A DNA stretch of 64,000 bases from Bagarius yarrelli (taxonomy: Eukaryota; Chordata; Actinopteri; Siluriformes; Sisoridae): positions 1,808,816 to 1,872,815 of the forward strand of contig VCAZ01000018.1 in assembly GCA_005784505.1 (NCBI GenBank), given 5' to 3'. Shown here one piece after another: positions 56,022-64,000 of the stretch. Position numbers and translations under genes: made by a program. The stretch's first letter is position 1; each line of letters starts with the position of its first letter. The notes beneath the pieces were generated by a model. That model did no database searches, was not told the DNA's origin, and saw nothing but the letters and a program-made list of their open reading frames with translations.

Positions 56022-57061
56022 AAGAACCAATAAGAACTATTAGGGGAACAGGGAAGGTGGGACTCAGTTAGTGTATAGGGATGAAACCTGGTACTATAAA
56101 CTGTATAAATTGGTCGGAAAGTTTTGGGGATAGGTGCAAGAAGTGTATATTTTAGAGGTAAAAAGGGGTAAATGAGATGGGTAGTGCTCACGGCTGGACG
56201 GGGACAAAAAAAATCCACCCCGCCAATTTGACCCGGACTGCCCTACTACAAACAATCAACTACTTTCCATCTTTTCACGCCTTTGCAGCGTCTGTCTAAA
56301 GCGCCTGTTTCTTTTCTTTTGCACTATTTCTTTGTGACTATATGTCAACCCAGCGGGAAAATGCCTGTTCTGCCAGATGGCCAGTCCGCCCATGGTCCTA
56401 CTTAGTAAAATGTAAAGCTTGTTAGAACAGAGCAGTTAGTTAAAAAGTGTTTTTTAGGGTACTATAGGAGATATAGTGTACCATATCCATAAAATCAGAA
56501 AGATGAGTTTTGATTTATATATCAAGTGGTTAAAATAAGGCACAGGTGTAAAAGTAGTCCTATTTAATGGTGAAATCGAGTAGCGTATACCAGATTAGGG
56601 GCAGGTGGGACGGTGGGCTGTTTTGAAATCAGATGGGGAACATTAGACTCTGGTAGTGTTTAGTGGTTAGAAAATAAGTGGTGACAGGGCGCGTTTAAAA
56701 TTGCAAAAACATGGACGAGGAAAAAGTGGTGGATCAAGTGGCTACCATTTAGTGTGGGTATAAAGTGAGGTGAGTAAGATGATAAGGGATACGGAGGGAC
56801 AGGTATGATAAGGATTTGGGGATTAAGGAAGTGTTTGTGACATAAAAATGGGCAGTTGAGACTTGTTAAGGTGCGAATAGCGTGAGAAATGAGAACGTCT
56901 AAAAGCGGTCCCCTCTTCCTCACTTTGTACTGGTGTAAACGTTCATGTACTGTTGTTTATTAAGTTGAATAAACAAGCATTTTGGGGAGGAGGGGGTTTA
57001 CACACCCTTCACTTAATCATTGTAGTGATTCAGATTAGTGTGTCACAGTTCACCTAGGAGA

Positions 57062-57110
57062 GAGGTGTGTGTGTGTGTGAGAGTGAGCGAGAGAGAGAGA
57101 GAAAGAGAGA
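57062..57110. repeat. (GT)n and (GA)n microsatellite
   Basis: Adjoining 'gtgtgtgtgtgtgag' and 'cgagagagagagagaaagag' tracts. Confidence 0.85.
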
Positions 57111-57305
57111 TGAAGAGTGTTGGAAATCTAGTGTGGCTCGTCTTCGTTCTTGCCGTTCTTGATTAGTTCTATTAATCTTTGAAGTAAGGATGTTTCTTCG
57201 TGATAGAAATAATGAGTTCTCACCCACACTCTCAGGACTGTGAGTGGGAGGACATGAAGGTCAGTGTAAAACTAGAAGCTGGAGAAAAGACACTAAAGAG
57301 GAAGT

Positions 57306-57466
57306 AGTAGGTCAGTGGCTGAGAGGTGGTAGACTGTTGATTTGAAGAATGTGGGGTTAATTCCCAGCACCGCTAAGCTGCTACTGCTGGGCCCCTGAGA
57401 AGGTGGTTTTAACGTTCAACTGCTTAGCATTTTAATGTAAGTCCCTCTGGATAAGGGCGTCAACCT
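57306..57466 (+). mobile_element. Type A SINE
   Basis: 'gtagactgttgatttgaaga', 'ggggttaattcccagcaccg', 'ctgggcccctgagaaggtgg' and 'gtccctctggataagggcgt'. It is diverged but keeps the full block order. Confidence 0.83.
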
Positions 57467-57540
57467 TCCTCACTTTTCGGATGTTCCCTTCAGCAAATCA
57501 TCTGTAAATGTGAAATCTGTGAAATCTTTCTTTACATATC

Positions 57541-57715
57541 CTATCTTAGATAGTTCGGGTCAGAGGGTAGGGTCAGCCATGATACGGCGCCCCTGGAGCA
57601 GGAAGGCTTAAGGGTCTTGCTCAGGGTGCCAACAGTGGCTAACTGCTGGTGGTGGGACATTATCCCTGGTCTTCCTGGTCTTCCAATCAACAACTCAGCG
57701 TTTTAACTATTTGAA
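57541..57715 (-). mobile_element. Type B SINE, antisense
   Basis: The + strand shows 'gggtcagccatgatacggcg', 'cccctggagcaggaaggctt', 'aagggtcttgctcagggtgc' and 'ttccaatcaacaactcagcg', the reverse of the 6739 and 7089 copies. It directly abuts the RTE-like relic. Confidence 0.8.
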
Positions 57716-57729
57716 AAATACCTTCTTGG

Positions 57730-58045
57730 GCAACCTGGTGGTCATGAGCTCCCTCGGGAGCACCATATCAATATCCAACTCAGTGCAGATTCCTGTTCGG
57801 CATAGTCCACTGCAGCCCGGAACCCATGAGCTCAAATGAAGATCTGCCTCCACTTATCCATATTATTTGCATCCTCCTCACTCACACCCACTAACTTCAT
57901 GTCCTCATTTAATCACATCCATATTCCTCCTCTTTGGCCTTCCTTTTTGCCTTCTGCCTGCAGCTCCATGTCCAACATCCTCCTACCGATATTTCCACTA
58001 TCTCTTCTCTGCACATGTCCAAACCATCTCAATCTGGCCTCTACC
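57730..58045 (-). pseudogene. RTE-like retrotransposon C-terminal relic
   Basis: Minus-strand reading from 58045 down gives ARLRWFGHVQRRD, then NIGRRMLDMEL. After a shift comes KGRPKRRNMDVIK, then another shift to NEDMKLVGVSEEDANNMDKW, ending IFI and a stop. This is the well-known C-terminal tail of RTE-class polymerases (GHV.RRD…GRPK…DM…GV). At least two frame breaks make it non-functional. It may come from the same family as the endonuclease relic at 2.1 kb, but they are 55 kb apart. Confidence 0.8.
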
Positions 58046-58049
58046 GAGT

Positions 58050-58630
58050 GTTGGAAATTTAAAAGTAAAGGTTTGTGTGTCCGTGTGTGTGAAAGAACTT
58101 GTTACGTCCAAGTAATCACGTCTAAATGACAAGTGTAACTAGAGTACATTTCCTTCCTGGTATAATTACTGAATAATCAATACCATGACAGATGGAGGGT
58201 CCTCAGTGAGAGTCATAAACAAAAGAAACGCCATGAGTCACACACACACACACACAAACACACACACCATCACCGAGTCATTTACATATGGGCACAAGTT
58301 TCGGAATGGATTTCATTTCCTCAAATGCAATATCAGATCGGCTCACTGGAAACACAAAACCCCGCAGAAACACACTTGTGGGGACCTGGCATAACGGGGA
58401 CCTCAGGTCTTAGGATATTTGTAGGTGTGTTTTTCGCTTCTGGTCAATTGAAATTCCAGATGTTCATGTGTAATTATAGTTTTTGGAAACAGCTGTATGT
58501 GTGTGTTTAAGGGTTGATGCGGGTTGTTTGGGGGTGGGGGGGGGTGGGCATGTGGTTAGGTCAGTGCTCTGATTGCTTGTTCAAACTGTTGAAACTGGAA
58601 TTTAAATTCCTGCATCGTCAGTTGGCACAG
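58050..58630. other. Non-coding DNA with short CA/GT tracts
   Basis: No gene is recognised. A (CA)n lies at about 58239-58267 and a G-run 'gggggtgggggggggtgggc' at about 58530-58549. Confidence 0.55.
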
Positions 58631-58639
58631 CCAAATTGG

Positions 58640-58650
58640 CACAGAAGTTT

Positions 58651-58690
<40 letters not shown>

Positions 58691-58809
58691 TTAAGTGTAC
58701 TGAAGACCGATTTTAACAAGTGGCATCTCAAGCACACTAAAGAGTTTATGATCAATATGTCGAAACTGGCTCTGGGTTATGCGTGTGTGTCTGTGTGTAT
58801 GTGTGTCTA

Positions 58810-58842
<33 letters not shown>

Positions 58843-59489
58843 TAGTGTATGCAACAGTTTTGGCAGCAAAGGGAGAGTGCCATTGATTTCCCAGCATGCA
58901 TTATTCACACACTACAGTAGGGAAGCTTCTTCACAATCAATTAGCGAGAATCTGTCTGCAAAGTCGTCATGGAAACTTATTACATCACAGACCAGAGATT
59001 TTCTTTGATGTAACGTTGTGATGTCACCATAAGAGGAAGTGAATTGCTGATAGGAAAAAGTAACATAAGTGTGTGTGTGTGTGTGTCAGTAGGATTAGAT
59101 TGGTTGGCTGGCTGGCATTTGAAGTCTGCTATTGCTTTATTCTTCACACACACACACACACACACACACTTTTCACACTGACAGGTCAAGAGTGCATCTC
59201 TAATCTAATTGGCTATAAATCTGTCGTGCTGACAATCTGAAACATGCAGCACACACACACACACACACACAAAAACCAGTGACTTGTCGACATGCAGGTA
59301 TTCCATTCTCTGTATGTGTAGGCAAAGTATGTTTTATTGACAAAGGGCCACACACACACACACACACACGCACACACGCACACACACGGAGTATCGCACT
59401 ACAGATCAGACCTTACTGACCTATCGTGTAAAGCAGCTGGCTGTCAATGGCAACCGCATCTCAATGACCCAGGGGTTATTCAGATGCTA

Positions 59490-59535
<46 letters not shown>

Positions 59536-59676
59536 GAACAACATACACACTCATATTCATACATGTGTTGTCTTTATCTTTAAGCACACACTCACAAATA
59601 TGCAAATGGATCAGGATCTGAGATGATAAGATGATTTTGAGACTCCGGGGAGGAAAAGATGAAGTGATTGATTTAT

Positions 59677-59736
<60 letters not shown>

Positions 59737-59882
59737 TAATAAGGAGAAAAATCTACATTGGCTGTGAGTGGAAGCTGAAACAAGGCTGCTGATTGGACAG
59801 TGAGTTATGATGTCATAAATACCGTAGCAGGTAGAATTTAATTTATTTATATTGTTCAACAGTCAGAGACGCTTGTCAAACC

Positions 59883-59940
<58 letters not shown>

Positions 59941-60149
59941 TTGATCTTTGGAGAATCTCTCCATATGATTACTGATGTAAAATTAGAAACATAATTATGA
60001 CTTAGTTTTACCACAGGGTGTGTGAGTGTGTGTGTTTGTGTGTGTTTAGGTTTTTAGTTTGTTGTCAAGCAAATGCCCTCATGGTTCTAAAAAGTTTTTA
60101 TACTCTTGAGACACTTGAATGTGTTTTGCTAGAACATATAGAACCCTAG

Positions 60150-60211
<62 letters not shown>

Positions 60212-60562
60212 ACATGTTAAAACATTCATGTTTGAGTCAGTGCAGCTGCTCCTGTCTGGTTTGAGTGTAAAAAGTGTGTGTGTAAGTGTGTGGGTGTGTG
60301 TGTGTGTTTGGGAGAGAGAGAGTGAATGTGAGCAAAAAGGAGACCCATGTCTGTTTCCATAGTTTATTTAACCAATCCATCAGTCGTTAAACACACACAC
60401 ACACACACAGCTCCAGACATGTGTGTGTGTGTGTGTTCTGAGATACACACTCAGGTTGGTTTTACAGTGTGTTGGTACGTGGCCGAAGATTTCACGACCT
60501 GAGCGGACAGTCGGCGCTGATGATGTCAGTGAGCAGTGTGTGTTATCGTTATCGTTAATGTC

Positions 60563-60602
<40 letters not shown>

Positions 60603-60756
60603 AGGTCAAAGTAGTCTCATATTTGTAATCTTAACTCGTTCTGTTTGGGCAGGTGGGAATCGTTTACCTGTGTGTGTGTGTGTGTGTGTAAGTGTACTGT
60701 TACACACCTCATCACTGCTAAAGCGATTTACCAGCTTCATTCCCCCAAGACATAGA

Positions 60757-60826
<70 letters not shown>

Positions 60827-60830
60827 CGTT
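58640..60830. repeat. Densest CA/GT microsatellite cluster
   Basis: Runs lie at about 58653-58684 (GT), 58816-58842 (GT), 59070-59086 (GT), 59147-59169 (CA), 59249-59271 (CA), 59349-59388 (CA), 59491-59534 (CA), 59681-59732 (CA~26), 59887-59939 (GT~26), 60155-60209 (GT~27), 60391-60410 (CA), 60567-60600 (GT), 60670-60690 (GT) and 60761-60823 (GT~31). The sequences between are short and mixed, with no supported exon. Confidence 0.96.
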
Positions 60831-60955
60831 TGTATGAAATCTCTGTACTTTTAGGACTTCAAAAAATAAAAAAGCTATAAAATGAAAAAATGGCCCTTCT
60901 TCTGGTCTGAAACTGTATGTTTGATTTGTTCATTTCTTCCCTTTCTCTTCCTCAT

Positions 60956-60988
60956 ATATCTATCTATCTATCTATCTCTATCTATCTG

Positions 60989-61023
<35 letters not shown>

Positions 61024-61086
61024 GTCTATCTATCTATCTATCTGTCTATCTATCTATCTGTCTGTCTGTCTGTCTATATCTATCTA

Positions 61087-61121
<35 letters not shown>

Positions 61122-61187
61122 GTCTATCTATCTTTCTATCTATCTGTCTGTCTGTCTGTCTGTCTATCTAGTCTATGTCTCTATCTA

Positions 61188-61230
<43 letters not shown>

Positions 61231-61264
61231 GTCTTTCTGTCTGTCTGTCTGTCTATCTATCTCT
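60956..61264. repeat. (TCTA)n/(TCTG)n compound tetranucleotide array
   Basis: About 300 bp of tcta and tctg units are mixed in blocks, with a few 'tttc' and 'tatc' slips. The Tyr/Leu/Ser-rich open frame across it is a repeat artefact. Confidence 0.97.
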
Positions 61265-61654
<390 letters not shown>

Positions 61655-61738
61655 TACACACATGTTAATTGAAGTTGCAGACGTGTCTGTGTATAATGAG
61701 GTGGATGATTGAGAGATTTAACTGGCGCACAGGGTTAA

Positions 61739-61915
61739 TTGTGTGTGCGTGAGTGTGTGTGCGTGTGTGTGTGTGCGTGTGTGTGTGTGCGTGTGTGTGT
61801 GTTATTCTTTACTGTAACTGATACTCTGACCACAGCAGCGCTCAGTTCATCATCCTTGATGAATTTACCAGATTCTCTCCACTCCTGTGGATTGTGTGTG
61901 TGTGTGTGTGTGTAC
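61739..61915. repeat. GT-rich tracts with 'gcgtgtgt' units
   Basis: A GT tract with regular gc interruptions at 61741-61803 and a second (GT)~10 at 61893-61913 flank a short mixed segment. Confidence 0.9.
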
Positions 61916-62099
61916 AAGTATGATTACACATATGGAACCTATCCAGCTCGTGTGTGTGTATGTGTGTGTGTGCGTGTGCATGTAGTGTTACTCGGTGTCA
62001 AAAGGCTAAGCAAACGGGTGCAGTTCCATTTCTTGTTGTCAAATTGCGTTCCAAATGTTACAACTTCTTGTAACTACCTAGTGTCACTTATTGCTAAGT

Positions 62100-62440
62100 C
62101 ACAGCTAGCTAGCTAACATAGCTTATGAAGCTAAAGCAGAGGTTTCCTTTATTGTAGTAATCTAAACCGTGTGTGTGTGTGTGTGTGTGTGTATTTGAAC
62201 TTGGCATCAGTCAAGATAAAGTCCAGGAACTGGTGTGTTTTTGACATTAGAGACGGAAGACAATGCCTCCGTCTGTATCTGGAGCCCGGACCTGAGTTTT
62301 GTCTGAAGCAGGTGAAGTCTGGCAGGAAGCGGAGATGATCAGATGATCAGTCACACGGAGCACAAGAGCTTACAGTTTCCTGCTTTGATCCTGACTCGCA
62401 CTTTCTGTCCAACTTTAAATCTGTTTTTCGTTCCAACTCG
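62100..62440. other. Mixed low-repeat DNA
   Basis: It includes a (GT)~12 at 62169-62192 and a relatively GC-rich segment (62245-62400) with 'ctgaagcaggtgaagtctgg'. That is a weak donor-like context, but no convincing acceptor or protein match is seen. Confidence 0.4.
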
Positions 62441-63220
62441 AACCCTGTCTCATTGCTTTCCTATTCGGACACTTTTTTTACTTGGGTTTTGACTAAGGCT
62501 TATTATAGTTTCGAAATTCAAACCCCGACTAGTAGTTCCTACTCGAACCCTGACTCACACTCGCTTTTGTTTCTACTCGAACCCTGACTCACACTCGCTT
62601 TTGTTTCTACTCGAACCCTGACTCACACTCGCTTTTGTTCCTACTCGAACCCTGACTCAAACGCTTTTGTTTGTTACTCAATACCTGACTTACACTCGCA
62701 ATTGTTCCCACTCTAACCGTGACTCGCATATGCTCAGATTCAAACCCTGTGAACCCTGACTCACACTCGCTTTTGTTCCTACTCGAACCCTGACTCGCAC
62801 TCGCTTTTGTTCCTACTCGAACCCTGACTCACACTCGCTTTTGTTCCTACTCGAACCCTGACTCACACTCGCTTTTGTTCCTACTCGAACCCTGACTCGA
62901 CTCCACACCGACTCGCTTTTGTTCCTACTCGAACCCTGACTCACACTCGCTTTTGTTCCTACTCGAACCCTGACTCACACTCGCTTTTGTTCCTACTCGA
63001 ACCCTGACTCGCACTCGCTTTTGTTCCTACTCGAACCCTGACTTCCTACTCGACTCACACTCGCTTTTTGTTTCCTACTCGACTCGAACCCTTTGTTCCT
63101 ACTCGAACCCTGACTCACACTCGCTTTTGTTTCTACTCGAACCCTGACTCGCACTCGCTTTTGTTTCTACTTCGATCCTAACTCGTACTCGCATTTGTTC
63201 TGACTCGAACCCCAACTCAG
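62440..63220. repeat. 34-bp minisatellite 'cctactcgaaccctgactca…'
   Basis: More than fifteen units of cctactcgaaccctgactca plus cactcgcttttgtt repeat at exactly 34 bp (for example starts at 62778 and 62812). Diverged units lie at both ends and a broken stretch at about 63040-63100. The minus frame at 63099-63449 reads part of it and is not a gene. Confidence 0.95.
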
Positions 63221-63429
63221 ACTCACCCCGCCCCCCCGCCCCACCCCCTGTGCCACCGCATTGAAAAAAATTAAAAACTAGAATCGCTTCTGGTTCCTGC
63301 CACCAAAATGATGTAATAAATACAGAATAAAGCTCAGTGTGTGTTCCTGATGCCGTGTGTGTGTCAATTTTTTGATTATAGAATGACTGACGGTTTTTGT
63401 TATCCGTTTTTTGGTTACGATTAATTTTG

Positions 63430-63620
63430 CGGCTCCACTGTGACGCCATGGAAACGTAAGCGTGAGTTGACCGTAATTACAACGTGAAGACTTCGCCTCC
63501 GTAAATCAGTGGGACGTTAATTAAAGCGAAATTAAGAGACAATTTCGTAGCAATATTGTTAACTGTGATTAAACCCGATGTGGTTATTGTTGCGAGCTTG
63601 TTGTAATTAACTCATACACA
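63430..63620. other. Conserved non-coding element candidate
   Basis: About 190 bp is unique and balanced, with CpGs and several AATTA words ('gaccgtaattacaacgtgaa', 'gggacgttaattaaagcgaa', 'gttgtaattaactcat'). Spaced homeodomain-like sites suggest a possible enhancer; this is inference. Confidence 0.35.
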
Positions 63621-63626
63621 CATCAG

Positions 63627-63628
<2 letters not shown>

Positions 63629-63681
<53 letters not shown>

Positions 63682-63774
63682 AGCAGAAGTAACAAAGGAA
63701 GGATCAAATAGCTGAGCTCGGAAAAAGGAGAGGTGGAACTTGATCTGCTGGGAGCTGAGATTTCCCATTACACA

Positions 63775-63823
<49 letters not shown>
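63629..63823. repeat. Two long (GT)n microsatellites
   Basis: (GT)~24 at about 63629-63676 and (GT)~22 at about 63780-63823, separated by ~100 bp of mixed sequence. Confidence 0.97.
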
Positions 63824-63824
<1 letters not shown>

Positions 63825-64000
63825 ACAGCACCGCCTGGGTCCATGATATCTGAGATAAAGGGAATTCAGTATATTGCTCCCTAATAGCTCCACTCTGTCA
63901 CACTCTCTTTTTTTTTCTGTCGCTCCTGGTTTTTTTTTTCTTTCTCCCCAACTCTGGTTTAAATTGGCCAACTCCAAATATTCTAAACACTGTGCTTAAA
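63824..64000. other. Non-coding DNA, no gene recognised
   Basis: Mixed sequence with poly-T tracts near 63908 and 63930. The window ends without a feature boundary. Confidence 0.5.

Larger units (their letters stand above)
54590..57000. repeat. Degenerate purine-rich 'agaggtaaaaggggtaaat' array
   Basis: Short words such as 'ggtaaaa', 'aggggtaat', 'gatgaggt' and 'gggcagatgag' recur for ~2.4 kb with no constant period, broken by a SINE (55881-56021) and an unrelated island (about 55320-55730). It fits a very old minisatellite. Minus-strand frames (56000-56218, 56660-56923) are not convincing. Confidence 0.5.

Overview
The window looks like non-coding nuclear DNA from a teleost fish. It is most likely an otophysan and probably a catfish-type genome; that placement is an inference from its short interspersed elements (SINEs). 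There is no complete protein-coding gene. Most open frames are tandem repeats read through (for example CA/GT tracts read as Thr-His or Cys-Val), SINE bodies or chance frames. Three things say vertebrate or fish: very dense (CA)n/(GT)n and (GA)n/(CT)n microsatellites, three recurring tRNA-derived SINE types, and decayed non-LTR retrotransposons of the kinds common in fish.

Layout. 1-3.2 kb: AT-rich DNA with a broken RTE-like endonuclease relic. 3.2-4.9 kb: a large 58-bp minisatellite made of two 29-bp halves, scrambled in its middle. 6.7-8.7 kb: a decayed 'tttacctcagtaatg' minisatellite invaded by two SINEs and a LINE 3' end. 9.2-9.9 kb: an L2-like reverse transcriptase relic. 12.2-14.1 kb: a ~169-bp triplication, then a long purine tract followed by a long pyrimidine tract. 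15-18 kb: CA-rich DNA with a 0.25-kb direct duplication. 20-24.3 kb: G-rich and 36-bp minisatellites, each carrying a SINE. 24.38-24.51 kb: a possible spliced exon. 26.7-30 kb: two palindromic MITE-like elements and a ~140-bp minisatellite. 32.6-33.3 kb: a CpG-rich block with a good splice donor, the best promoter/first-exon candidate. 33.3-34.9 kb: dense GT/CA. 35-46 kb: further decayed minisatellites, a 125-bp duplication and many SINEs. 46-54 kb: AT-rich DNA, a large TA block and SINEs. 54.6-57 kb: a decayed purine-rich array. 57.3-58 kb: SINEs and an RTE-like 3' relic. 58-64 kb: the densest microsatellites, a TCTA/TC/CA composite and a 34-bp minisatellite.

The exon candidate and the CpG-rich block share the + strand. 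They could belong to the 5' part of one long-intron gene or be unrelated; I cannot name a gene. Several low-repeat, mixed-composition patches (about 21.7, 27.8, 40.9, 43.9, 53.1 and 63.5 kb) are the best conserved non-coding element candidates. I see no convincing RNA gene, CRISPR array, operon or novel multi-gene system. The notable biology is repeat architecture: SINEs sitting inside minisatellites, and a shared 'ggggacc' vocabulary in separate arrays.
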